Assembly (NCBI RefSeq): GCF_009380135.2
Contig: NZ_WHUT02000003.1
Location: forward strand, 62,001 to 126,000
DNA: 64,000 bases
Direction of reading: 5' to 3'
Origin: Fertoeibacter niger
Lineage (GTDB): Bacteria > Pseudomonadota > Alphaproteobacteria > Rhodobacterales > Rhodobacteraceae
Positions 55,036 through 63,222 of this stretch are shown one piece after another. Each line of letters starts with the position of its first letter. Positions within the stretch are counted from its first letter, which is position 1. The notes beneath the pieces are model-generated. The model saw nothing but the letters and a program-made list of their open reading frames with translations, was not told the origin of the DNA and did not search any database. The position numbers and the translations under genes are program-made.

Positions 55036-56048
55036 TGGGAAAGCTGCGCATCGCCACCTACAATGTCGAATGGTTCAATTCGCTGTTTGATGACAACGGG
55101 CGGCTGTGGGATGATGCCGAACGCTCTGCCCGGCATGGGGTGACGCGCGCGCAGCAGACGGCGGCGCTGGCGCAAGTGTTTGCCGCGCTGGATGCCGATG
55201 CGGTGACAGTGATCGAAGCACCGGATCAAGGGTCGCGCCGGTCAACCGTCACGGCGCTGGAACGGTTTGCCAAACGGTTCGGCCTGCGCGCCCGCCGCGC
55301 CATCATCGGTTTCACCAGCGAGACCGAGCAGGAGATTGCCCTGCTTTACGACCCCGACCGGCTGAGTGCGCGGCACGACCCGCAAGAGGCGGCCAAGGCC
55401 CCGCGTTTCGACGGCGTGTTCCGGTTCGACATCGACGCCGATGCCGCCCCCGAACCGATCCGCTTTTCCAAACCGCCGCTGGAACTGGTGCTGACGGTGG
55501 ACGGACGCGAACTGCGGCTGATCGGCGTGCATGCCAAATCGAAAGCCCCGCATGGCGCGCGGAGTGACGCGGAACGCATCCGCATTTCCATCGACAACCG
55601 CCGCAAGCAACTGGCGGAATGCGTCTGGCTGCGCCGCCGGGTGGTGGGCCATCTGGAGGCGGGCGACAGCCTGCTGGTGATGGGCGATTTCAACGACGGG
55701 CCGGGGCTGGACGAGTTTGAAAAGCTGTTCGGCCAGTCGGGGATCGAGATCGTGCTGGGGCAGGATGCCGCCCCCGCCCTGCAACTGACCGATCCGCATG
55801 CCCGCATGGTGCTGACGCAGAAACTGGGCGTGGCGCCTTCGACGGCACGATTCTATCTGGTAGAGCAGGAACGCTATTTCGACGCGCTGCTGGATTTCAT
55901 CATGCTGTCGCCCGATCTGGCCCCGGGGGCGCGCTGGCGCATCTGGCACCCGTTCAACGACCCGGCCTGCTGGAACGACCCTGCCATGCGCGACGCCTTG
56001 CTTGCCGCGTCGGATCATTTTCCGGTGACGGTGGACCTGGTGCTGTGA
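55035..56048 (+). CDS. Endonuclease/exonuclease/phosphatase (EEP) superfamily protein
   Basis: 337 residues. MGKLRIATYNVEWFNSLFDD holds the initiating strand and N/E metal pair (NVEW), LLVMGDFNDGPGLDEFEKLF the GDFND motif, and the C-terminal LAASDHFPVTVDLVL the SDHxP active site. It is cytosolic (no signal peptide), so is probably a nucleic-acid or nucleotide phosphodiesterase. Start overlaps the preceding stop by one base. It ends the tight ppx-VOC-DjlA-EEP run. Confidence 0.87.
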   Translation: MGKLRIATYNVEWFNSLFDDNGRLWDDAERSARHGVTRAQQTAALAQVFAALDADAVTVIEAPDQGSRRSTVTALERFAKRFGLRARRAIIGFTSETEQEIALLYDPDRLSARHDPQEAAKAPRFDGVFRFDIDADAAPEPIRFSKPPLELVLTVDGRELRLIGVHAKSKAPHGARSDAERIRISIDNRRKQLAECVWLRRRVVGHLEAGDSLLVMGDFNDGPGLDEFEKLFGQSGIEIVLGQDAAPALQLTDPHARMVLTQKLGVAPSTARFYLVEQERYFDALLDFIMLSPDLAPGARWRIWHPFNDPACWNDPAMRDALLAASDHFPVTVDLVL

Positions 56049-56085
56049 CCTATTTTATTCACAGAAATGCGCCTATATTGGGGGC

Positions 56086-56448
56086 ATGAAACATCTCATC
56101 GCCCCACTTGCCCTGTGCCTGATGCTGACGCCGCTGCATGCGCAGGAGGCTGCGCCCGAAGGTGATGTTGACCAGGGCTTCAGCCTGATGGAAGAGGGGG
56201 CCAAGCTGCTGCTGCGCGGGCTGATGGAAAACATGGAACCGGCGCTGGACGACATGGGCCAGGCCTTGACCGAACTGGAACCCGCGCTGCGCGAGCTGAT
56301 GGTGATGATCGGCGACCTGCGCAACTATGAAGCGCCGGAAAAGCTGCCGAATGGTGACATCATTATCCGGCGCAAACCGGATGCGCCTATGGCTAAGCCA
56401 GCACCGGAGGTGCCGGATATGTCACCGGACGCGGATATCGAGCTGTAG
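56086..56448 (+). CDS. Small secreted amphipathic-helix protein of unknown function
   Basis: 120 residues with a signal peptide MKHLIAPLALCLMLTPLHA, then an acidic, methionine-rich helix (DQGFSLMEEGAKLLLRGLME, NMEPALDDMGQALTELEPAL) and a proline-rich C-terminus (KPAPEVPDMSPDADIEL). A TATATT hexamer 7 bases upstream of the start codon is probably part of its promoter. It resembles Rhodobacteraceae proteins annotated without function; no enzymatic motif is visible. Probably periplasmic. Confidence 0.7.
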   Translation: MKHLIAPLALCLMLTPLHAQEAAPEGDVDQGFSLMEEGAKLLLRGLMENMEPALDDMGQALTELEPALRELMVMIGDLRNYEAPEKLPNGDIIIRRKPDAPMAKPAPEVPDMSPDADIEL

Positions 56449-56464
56449 CTGTTGCTGCGGAGGC

Positions 56465-56520
56465 GGGGGGCTGACTGCCCCCCGCACCCCCCGTGGATAT
56501 TTGGGTCTGGAAAGAGGGGA
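56465..56520. repeat. Intergenic GGATATT repeat with GC hairpin, copy 3
   Basis: GGGGGGC (56465-56471) pairs perfectly with GCCCCCC (56477-56483), then CCCCGTGGATATTTGGG and GGAAAGAGGGG. It sits between convergent stops (56448 and 56553), as at copy 2. The same GC hairpin and GGATATTT order as 13220-13266 argue for one repeat family. Confidence 0.6.
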
Positions 56521-56552
56521 AAGAACGCCTCATCGCATTGCGCGGGGCGGCA

Positions 56553-58682
56553 TTACGTCCGGGCTGCCCGGATCAGGCGCAGGATATCCTTGGCCGCATC
56601 GGGGATGTTGGTGCCGGGACCGAAGATCGCCTTTACCCCATGGTCATAGAGAAACTGGTAATCCTGCTGCGGGATGACACCGCCGCAGATCACCAGAATG
56701 TCGCCGGCCCCTGCCTCCTTCAGCGCTGCAATCAGTTTCGGGGCCAGTGTTTTATGCCCCGCTGCCTGTGACGAGATGCCGATGACATGCACGTCATTGT
56801 CGATGGCGTCCTGCGCGGCCTCTTCCGGCGTCTGGAAAAGCGGGCCGACATCGACATCGAAACCGATGTCGGCAAAGGCGGTGGCGATGACCTTGGCCCC
56901 CCGGTCATGCCCGTCCTGGCCCATTTTCACCACCAGCATGCGGGGGCGGCGGCCTTCTTCTTCGGCAAAGGCCTCGACATCGGATTGAATGGCGGCAAAG
57001 CCGGCATCGCCCTCATAGGCGGCGCCATAGACACCGGCGAGGGTTTTCACCTCGGCGCGGTGGCGGCCAAAGATTTTCTCCATCGCCATGCTGATTTCCC
57101 CCACTGTGGCGCGGGCGCGGGCTGCGGTCACGGCGGCTTCCAGCAGATTGCCGCCTTCCGCCGCGCGGCGGGTCAATTCATCCAGCGCGGCGGTGCAGGC
57201 CGCCTGATCACGCGTGGCGCGGATATGGGTCAGGCGGGCGACCTGCCCGATCCGCACCTTGTCATTGTCGATATCCAGAATGTCGATCGGGTCTTCCTCG
57301 GCCAGCCGGTATTTGTTGACGCCGACGATCACATCCTCGCCCCGGTCAATCGCCGCCTGCCGCCGCGCCGCCGATTCCTCGATGCGCAGCTTGGGCATGC
57401 CGCTGGCCACGGCCTTGGTCATGCCGCCCATCGCCTCGACCTCTTCGATCAGCGTCCATGCCTCATCGGCCAGTTGCGCGGTCAGGCTTTCGACATAGTA
57501 GGAACCGGCCAGCGGATCGACCACCTTCGTGACGCCGGTTTCCTCTTGCAATATCAACTGCGTATTGCGCGCGATGCGCGAGGAGAACGCCGTGGGCAGG
57601 CCCATCGCCTCGTCCAGCGCATTGGTGTGCAGGCTTTGCGTGCCGCCCAGCACCGCCGCCAGCGCCTCATAGGCGGTGCGCACCACGTTGTTGTAGGGGT
57701 CAGCCTCTTGCAGCGACACGCCCGAAGTCTGGCAGTGCGTGCGCAGCATCAGGCTTTCGGATTTTTGCGCGCCGAATTCGGTCATGATCCGGTGCCACAG
57801 CAGCCGCGCCGCCCTGAGCTTGGCCGCCTCCATGAAGATATTCATGCCGATGGCAAAGAAGAACGACAGCCGCCCGGCAAAGGCATCCACATCCATGCCG
57901 CGCGCAATTGCCGTGCGCACATATTCGCGCCCGTCGGCCAGGGTAAAGGCCAGCTCCTGCACCAGATTGGCCCCCGCCTCCTGCATGTGATAGCCGGAAA
58001 TCGAGATGGAGTTGAACTTGGGCATCTCGGCGCTGGTGTATTCGATGATGTCCGCGATGATCCGCATCGAGGGTTCGGGCGGATAGACATAGGTGTTGCG
58101 CACCATGAATTCTTTCAGAATGTCATTCTGGATGGTGCCCGACAGGGCCGCGCGTGGCACGCCCTGTTCCTCGCCCGTCACGATGAAACTGGCCAGGATC
58201 GGGATCACCGCGCCATTCATCGTCATGGAAACGCTGACCTTTTCCAGCGGGATCGCATCGAAGAGAATCTTCATGTCTTCAACCGAGTCGATCGCCACCC
58301 CGGCCTTGCCCACATCGCCCACCACGCGCGGGTGATCGGAATCGTAGCCCCGGTGCGTCGCCAAGTCGAAGGCCACCGACACGCCCTGCTGCCCTGCGGC
58401 CAGCGCACGGCGATAAAATGCGTTCGATTCCTCGGCGGTGGAAAACCCGGCATATTGCCGGATCGTCCAGGGCCGCCCGGCATACATCGTGGCCCGCACG
58501 CCGCGGGTAAAGGGTGCCAGCCCCGGCAGGCTGCCCATATGCGGCAGAGCGTCGGTATCCGCAGACGTATACAGCGGCTTGACCGCAATACCCTCCAGCG
58601 TCTGCCACGTCAGGCTGTCAGGACTGCGGCCCTTCAGCTCTTTTTCCGCCAGCCTGCGCCAGCCCTCCAGCTTTTCGGTCAT
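56553..58682 (-). CDS. Methylmalonyl-CoA mutase (single-chain)
   Basis: 709 residues. The catalytic TIM barrel shows [40 protein letters not shown] and [20 protein letters not shown]; the C-terminal cobalamin-binding domain shows [20 protein letters not shown], with the DxHxxG histidine, and [20 protein letters not shown]. It rearranges (R)-methylmalonyl-CoA to succinyl-CoA using adenosylcobalamin, the last step from propionyl-CoA. The start at 58682 gives [18 protein letters not shown]. The promoter lies in 58683-58778, head to head with the DUF4174 gene. Confidence 0.94.
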   Translation of the reverse strand: MTEKLEGWRRLAEKELKGRSPDSLTWQTLEGIAVKPLYTSADTDALPHMGSLPGLAPFTRGVRATMYAGRPWTIRQYAGFSTAEESNAFYRRALAAGQQGVSVAFDLATHRGYDSDHPRVVGDVGKAGVAIDSVEDMKILFDAIPLEKVSVSMTMNGAVIPILASFIVTGEEQGVPRAALSGTIQNDILKEFMVRNTYVYPPEPSMRIIADIIEYTSAEMPKFNSISISGYHMQEAGANLVQELAFTLADGREYVRTAIARGMDVDAFAGRLSFFFAIGMNIFMEAAKLRAARLLWHRIMTEFGAQKSESLMLRTHCQTSGVSLQEADPYNNVVRTAYEALAAVLGGTQSLHTNALDEAMGLPTAFSSRIARNTQLILQEETGVTKVVDPLAGSYYVESLTAQLADEAWTLIEEVEAMGGMTKAVASGMPKLRIEESAARRQAAIDRGEDVIVGVNKYRLAEEDPIDILDIDNDKVRIGQVARLTHIRATRDQAACTAALDELTRRAAEGGNLLEAAVTAARARATVGEISMAMEKIFGRHRAEVKTLAGVYGAAYEGDAGFAAIQSDVEAFAEEEGRRPRMLVVKMGQDGHDRGAKVIATAFADIGFDVDVGPLFQTPEEAAQDAIDNDVHVIGISSQAAGHKTLAPKLIAALKEAGAGDILVICGGVIPQQDYQFLYDHGVKAIFGPGTNIPDAAKDILRLIRAART

Positions 58683-58778
58683 CGGGACGGTCCCTTTTCC
58701 TGCGGCAGGGGCCCTGCCCCCGCGATGAGCCTTTGGTTCCCGCCCCATCTGCCCTATATGAAAGGGACAGGAGGACGC

Positions 58779-59216
58779 ATGAAACCACTTTACATCTTTG
58801 TTCTTGCAGCATTCCTGCCGCTGGCCGTGCTGGCGCAGGACGCGCCCCTCGACACGCCTCTTGATGCGGCGGCGGTCACACGGGACGAATTGCTTTGGCT
58901 GAAGCGCCCTGTCGTTGTGTTTGCAGACAGCCCCGCGGACCCCTCATTCGAGGCGCAGATGCGGCTGTTGGCCGATGAACCCGGGGCATTGGCAGAGCGC
59001 GATGTGGTGGTGATCACCGATACCGATCCGGCTGCCCGTTCGGACTGGCGCCAGAAACTGCGGCCACGCGGATTTTCGCTGGTGATCATGGACAAGGACG
59101 GCGAGGCGAAACTGCGCAAGCCCCTGCCATGGAGCGTGCGCGAGATCAGCCGCGCCATCGACAAATTCCCCATCCGGCGCGAGGAGTTGCTGGAACAATA
59201 TCCGGCGGGGCGCTGA
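58779..59216 (+). CDS. DUF4174 secreted protein
   Basis: 145 residues. [20 protein letters not shown] is a signal peptide; the mature part holds [24 protein letters not shown]-like [20 protein letters not shown] and [20 protein letters not shown], a thioredoxin-like alpha/beta pattern without a CxxC. The family DUF4174 fits. It lies between mcm and pccA on the opposite strand, as is common in Rhodobacteraceae. The ATG follows AGGAGGACGC, a very strong ribosome binding site. Confidence 0.85.
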   Translation: MKPLYIFVLAAFLPLAVLAQDAPLDTPLDAAAVTRDELLWLKRPVVVFADSPADPSFEAQMRLLADEPGALAERDVVVITDTDPAARSDWRQKLRPRGFSLVIMDKDGEAKLRKPLPWSVREISRAIDKFPIRREELLEQYPAGR

Positions 59217-59264
59217 GCGGCATGCCGCAGCGCGCGTGTCGTGTTGACCGCCCCGCCCCGCATG

Positions 59265-61265
59265 TCACTCGAACTCCATGATGATGTCGTCCACCCTCAG
59301 GCTGGCCCCGGCGCTGGCGCTGATCTTCTTCACCACGCCACGGCGCTCGGCCTTCAGGATGTTTTCCATCTTCATCGCCTCCACCGTGGCCAATGCCTGC
59401 CCTTCCTGAACCTCGTCGCCCTCGGCCACGTTGATCTTCACCACCAGCCCCGGCATCGGGCACAACAGGAAACGCGACGTGTCGGGCGGCATTTTTTCCG
59501 GCATCAGCAGCGCCAGTTCGGCCGCGCGCGGGGTGCGCACATGGCATTTCAGATCGGCCCCGCGCAGCCGCAGACGAAAGCCCGAGGGGATCTTGCCCAC
59601 CTTCATCACCAGCGGCGTGCCATCAACCAACAGCCGCGCCAGCGGTTGCCCGGGCGTCCAATCGGATGTCACCCGCAGCGCCGCGCCATCGGCAAACGTG
59701 ACGGTTGACCCGTCACGGTCGGGCGCGAGGGTCACGCGATGCGCCACATCCTGCAGCGTCACGACCCAGTCACGGCCCACCTTGCGCTCGTGATTGTCCA
59801 TCGTGCCGGAAATGCGGGTGCGGCGCACCTCAGCCACGAAATTCATCGCACAGGCCGCGGCCGCGGCGCGGCGCAAGGTTGAACTGTCCAGCACAGCGCC
59901 TTGAAATCCTTCGGGATATTCCTCGGCGATAAAGGCGGTTGTGATGTTGCCCGATACAAACCGCGGGTGGTCCATCACTGCGGCGACGAAGGGCAAATTG
60001 TGCCCGATGCCCTCGACCTCGAACGTGTCCAGCGCCAGCCGCATCGCCTCGATACTTTGCAAACGGGTTGGCGCCCATGTGCAAAGTTTGGCAATCATGG
60101 GGTCATAGTACATGCTGATCTCGCCGCCCTCGAACACGCCAGTATCGTTGCGCACAACAACCTCGGCACTGGCGCTTTCCACCGGTGGGCGGTAGCGGGT
60201 CAGTCGCCCGATGGAGGGCAGGAAATTGCGGTAGGGATCCTCGGCGTAAAGCCGGCTTTCCATTGCCCAGCCGTTGATTTGCAAATCACCTTGTGCAAAT
60301 GGCAAAGCCTGCCCCGCAGCCACCCGGATCATCTGTTCCACCAGATCGACGCCGGTGATCAGTTCGGTGACCGGATGTTCAACCTGCAACCGGGTGTTCA
60401 TCTCCAGAAAATAGAAGTTCCGCGCGCCATCCACGATGAATTCCACCGTGCCTGCCGATGTATAGCCCACGGCCCGGGCCAGCGCGCAGGCTTGTTCGCC
60501 CATCGCCTTGCGGGTCGCGGCATCAAGGAAGGGTGAGGGCGCCTCTTCGATCACCTTCTGGTTCCGCCGCTGAATCGAGCATTCGCGTTCGTGCAGGTAA
60601 ACACAGTTGCCATGGCTGTCGGCCAGCACCTGAATTTCGATGTGCCGGGGTTGCGTCACAAATTTCTCGATGAAGATCCGGTCATCGCCAAAGCTGGCCG
60701 CCGCCTCGTTCTTGGACGACTCGAAGCCTTCCTTGACCTCGCTCTCGCTCCAGGCAATGCGCATGCCCTTGCCCCCGCCCCCGGCCGAGGCCTTGATCAT
60801 CACCGGATAGCCCACCTGCCCTGCGATTTTCACCGCGTCATCCGCATCGGCAATAAGGCCCATGTAGCCCGGCACAGTCGAAACCCCGGCCTCTTGCGCG
60901 ATTTTCTTCGAGGTGATCTTGTCACCCATCGCTTCGATGGCTGATGACGGCGGTCCAATGAAAACAACGCCCTCGGCCTCCAGCGCCGCCGCAAAGGCCC
61001 GGTTTTCCGACAGGAACCCATAGCCCGGATGCACCGCCTCGGCCCCGCTGGCCCGCACCGCCGCCATGATCTTGTCGATCACGATATACGATTGGTTCGC
61101 CGGGGACGCCCCGATATGCACCGCCTCATCCGCCATTTTCACATGCAGCGCGTTTCGGTCGGCGTCGGAATAGACCGCCACCGTGGCAATGCCCATCTTG
61201 CGGGCGGTCTTGATGACGCGGCAGGCAATTTCGCCACGGTTGGCGATCAGGATCTTCTTGAACAT
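59265..61265 (-). CDS. pccA: Propionyl-CoA carboxylase, biotin-containing alpha subunit
   Basis: 666 residues. Biotin carboxylase: MFKKILIANRGEIACRVIKT, EAVHPGYGFLSENRAFAAAL, MIKASAGGGGKGMRIAWSES (ATP-grasp glycine loop) and EHPVTELITGVDLVEQMIRV. A BT linker domain follows, then the C-terminal biotinyl carrier domain with VEAMKMEN, in which Lys632 is the biotinylated residue. With PccB it carboxylates propionyl-CoA to (S)-methylmalonyl-CoA. The sequence fits PccA rather than AccC by its length and carrier domain. Confidence 0.95.
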   Translation of the reverse strand: MFKKILIANRGEIACRVIKTARKMGIATVAVYSDADRNALHVKMADEAVHIGASPANQSYIVIDKIMAAVRASGAEAVHPGYGFLSENRAFAAALEAEGVVFIGPPSSAIEAMGDKITSKKIAQEAGVSTVPGYMGLIADADDAVKIAGQVGYPVMIKASAGGGGKGMRIAWSESEVKEGFESSKNEAAASFGDDRIFIEKFVTQPRHIEIQVLADSHGNCVYLHERECSIQRRNQKVIEEAPSPFLDAATRKAMGEQACALARAVGYTSAGTVEFIVDGARNFYFLEMNTRLQVEHPVTELITGVDLVEQMIRVAAGQALPFAQGDLQINGWAMESRLYAEDPYRNFLPSIGRLTRYRPPVESASAEVVVRNDTGVFEGGEISMYYDPMIAKLCTWAPTRLQSIEAMRLALDTFEVEGIGHNLPFVAAVMDHPRFVSGNITTAFIAEEYPEGFQGAVLDSSTLRRAAAAACAMNFVAEVRRTRISGTMDNHERKVGRDWVVTLQDVAHRVTLAPDRDGSTVTFADGAALRVTSDWTPGQPLARLLVDGTPLVMKVGKIPSGFRLRLRGADLKCHVRTPRAAELALLMPEKMPPDTSRFLLCPMPGLVVKINVAEGDEVQEGQALATVEAMKMENILKAERRGVVKKISASAGASLRVDDIIMEFE

Positions 61266-61301
61266 GGCGGTCCCTTGTCAGACAGGCCCCGGACAGGGCC
61301 C

Positions 61302-61344
61302 AAAAACGGAAAAGACCACCCGGGCGCAGGCCCGGATGGTCTTT
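61302..61344 (-). terminator. Strong intrinsic terminator of the small lipoprotein gene
   Basis: Bases 61311-61325 and 61330-61344 form a 15-bp stem with one G-U wobble and a four-base loop. On the minus strand it is followed by TCCGTTTTT. It lies 36 bases beyond the 61380-61622 gene's stop, so that gene and pccA are separate transcripts unless read-through occurs. Confidence 0.8.
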
Positions 61345-61379
61345 GCAAATTGCAGATGCTGCGGTTAGCAGCTTTGCCG

Positions 61380-61622
61380 TCAGTTGCAGGCAGGCAGGCC
61401 AGGGATGCCGCAGGACACGCCACCCGCCACTGCGCCAATGAGCGCGCCGCGCGTGCGGCTGCCGCCCGTGGCATCGGCGATAAGCGCACCGGCGGCGGCC
61501 CCGCCAACCGTGCGCACGGCGGCATTGTTGGCCGCGTTGCTGTAGCCCCTGCCATAGGGGTCGGTGCAGCCTGCCACGGCTGTGGCCATGAGGGCGGCGG
61601 CGAAAAGGGGGATGTAGCGCAT
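61380..61622 (-). CDS. Small glycine-zipper lipoprotein
   Basis: 80 residues. MRYIPLFAAALMATAVAGCT is a lipoprotein signal with lipobox VAGC at residue 19; the mature part contains a glycine-zipper stretch VGGAAAGALIADATGG then RGALIGAVAGGVSCGIPG. Such modules are seen in outer-membrane-associated lipoproteins (Slp/OsmB-like). Function unknown. A strong terminator follows. Confidence 0.75.
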   Translation of the reverse strand: MRYIPLFAAALMATAVAGCTDPYGRGYSNAANNAAVRTVGGAAAGALIADATGGSRTRGALIGAVAGGVSCGIPGLPACN

Positions 61623-61938
61623 TCTGCTCGGTCTCCATTGCAGGTTATTATGAAAACCGATTTTACCTCAACGCCTTGCCGGGGAAAGCGCAAAAGCCGG
61701 GCGGCGCCGGCATCGGCAATTCGGCGCGCATCGCCGCAAAAAAGCGACCCAACCCCGCAGAGGTCAGGCCGCAAGACAGGGCAAGAGGCACGTTGGTTGC
61801 AGCAAGAGACGACGGCGCAGGCCGCCGCCCGCGGCCCAGCCTGCCGCGCGCGCCCGGCCAAGGCAAAGCCGATATGCACAGGCCCCGCTCTAAACGCGGA
61901 ACTCTGCCGTATTGCCAAGGGCTTGCGCGAAAACATGC
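61623..61938. other. Gene-free stretch
   Basis: About 316 bases between two minus-strand genes. No open frame with a plausible start and start signal, no tRNA and no consensus terminator found. The first part upstream of 61622 probably holds the promoter of the lipoprotein gene. Confidence 0.4.
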
Positions 61939-62331
61939 CTAGTCGTCCCCGTCTTCGTCGGCCCAATCAGGCAGCGGCGGGGCATCGGGGGAAAAGACCT
62001 CGGGAAAGGCCGCCTCGGCCCGTTTGCGGTCGATGCGCAGCAGCGCGTCATAGCTTTCGGGGTCAAACGGGTCTTCGGCGGGAACCACTTCACGGCCGAA
62101 AAGCCACGAGATCCGCCCCGCATCCAGATTGCCGCGCTCGAACGGTTCCTCACCAAAATGCGCCCAAAGCGCCGCCATGAAGCCTGCGTCGGCCGCACGG
62201 TCCATCGCCTTGCGGTCGCGGTAGCGCTCGCGCTTTATGATTTTTGTCGCGCCCTCTTTGCTGGCACGGCGGATGACAAACTGAAAATCGGTGCCGGTCA
62301 GGCGGCCTGGGAAGCCGCGGTGCTTGATCAT
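61939..62331 (-). CDS. Unknown cytosolic protein
   Basis: 130 residues, no signal peptide, starting MIKHRGFPGRLTGTDFQFVI followed by basic RRASKEGATKIIKRERYRDR, then an aromatic block (GFMAALWAHFGEEPFERGNL) and an acidic C-terminal tail (PLPDWADEDGDD). The basic-to-acidic layout suggests a nucleic-acid or partner-binding small protein, but I recognise no family. Confidence 0.6.
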   Translation of the reverse strand: MIKHRGFPGRLTGTDFQFVIRRASKEGATKIIKRERYRDRKAMDRAADAGFMAALWAHFGEEPFERGNLDAGRISWLFGREVVPAEDPFDPESYDALLRIDRKRAEAAFPEVFSPDAPPLPDWADEDGDD

Positions 62332-62406
62332 CGCGCAGCCTCCCCGGACCGGAGGGCGCGGAACAGGGCGGACCGGGGGAAAACCCCGCAGGCCCGCCCC
62401 GGAACC

Positions 62407-62544
62407 TTACTTGTATTTGCCTGTGTAGACCGGCTCGGTCGAAACCGGGGTGTCCACATAGACAATTTCTTCTTCTTTCGCGGCGCATGCGGCAACAAAA
62501 GCCACCATGCACATTGCGAAAACGATACGCGTGCTCTTCGACAT
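62407..62544 (-). CDS. 45-residue lipoprotein
   Basis: Starts ATG at 62544: MSKSTRIVFAMCMVAFVAAC then AAKEEEIVYVDTPVSTEPVY and TGKYK. The signal has a lipobox VAAC at residues 17-20 after a hydrophobic run, so lipidated Cys20 begins a 26-residue mature peptide. GGAG and AGAGG lie just upstream. It resembles tiny Rhodobacterales lipoproteins of unknown role. Its length makes it easy to overlook. Confidence 0.75.
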   Translation of the reverse strand: MSKSTRIVFAMCMVAFVAACAAKEEEIVYVDTPVSTEPVYTGKYK

Positions 62545-62638
62545 CCTCTACTCCTGTATTCTTGGGGGGCCGGCGGAAGCGTTGCTACGCCCCTCCGCCC
62601 CCAATGCGAGGTATAGACCGCTTGGGTTCGGCCTGCAC

Positions 62639-62664
62639 GAATCGTATCTGATACGGAAACGATT
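62639..62664. promoter_or_regulatory. Nested inverted repeat upstream of the 45-residue lipoprotein
   Basis: CGTATC (62643-62648) and GATACG (62650-62655) are perfect inverse complements around one T; AATCGT and ACGATT enclose them. It lies about 95-120 bases upstream of the start at 62544 and about 100 downstream of the 62759-63160 gene. It resembles an operator. Confidence 0.4.
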
Positions 62665-62758
62665 TGACACAGCCTTCTGTCCAAGCCGCCCCCCTGTGAC
62701 CGCGCTACATCAGCCACCGGCAAGAAGCCGCCCGCAGCCACAACATTTTGTGTTGGCA

Positions 62759-63160
62759 TCAGAATGCCTCCCAGATGCAGAGGCCATCCGCGATGCTGAA
62801 AGCCTCGAAAAATTGAGTTGCCGCCGGGTCGGATTCGCCAAACGGCACCGGGCGGTCGGCCAGGCTGATCACGACCTGCGCCGGGGCCGGGCCGAAATCG
62901 GCAATCCGCGGCAAGGCGTAGCTTTCGCACAGCGCCTGCATGTCGGCGACGGCCGCATCAAAGCCGACGCTGCCGCCCTCGCGCGCGATCTGCGGTGCCA
63001 GAAAGCGAAAGCGCAGCGTCAGCCCTTCGGGACCTGGTGCGTTCCACACCACGTCCAGCAGTTGCACGGGCTGGCCAGAGGGCACGGCAATCGGCCCATC
63101 GGTTGCGGGCAGGTTCACCCCCCCCTCAAGCTGCACCAGCAGCGGGCGACCGCCGGTCAT
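62759..63160 (-). CDS. DUF6497-like protein
   Basis: 133 residues: MTGGRPLLVQLEGGVNLPAT, then VVWNAPGPEGLTLRFRFLAP and QVVISLADRPVPFGESDPAA, ending FEAFSIADGLCIWEAF. The C-terminus with an aromatic-rich LCIWEAF ending resembles a Rhodobacteraceae family listed as DUF6497. No signal peptide is evident from the chosen start; a secreted version could exist if translation starts further upstream. It lies directly after pccB, so it is probably cotranscribed. Confidence 0.6.
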   Translation of the reverse strand: MTGGRPLLVQLEGGVNLPATDGPIAVPSGQPVQLLDVVWNAPGPEGLTLRFRFLAPQIAREGGSVGFDAAVADMQALCESYALPRIADFGPAPAQVVISLADRPVPFGESDPAATQFFEAFSIADGLCIWEAF

Positions 63161-63222
63161 CGCCCGTTACCGCAGGCTGAATTCGTGTCAATGTGCATCC
63201 GAGGCGTCCTTTCCGGCTGGGG

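Noticed and set aside
61676-61942. An 88-codon plus-strand frame in the gap before the 130-residue gene
   Set aside because: Composition is Arg/Pro/Gly/Ala-rich without ribosome binding site, signal or conserved block; treated as non-coding.
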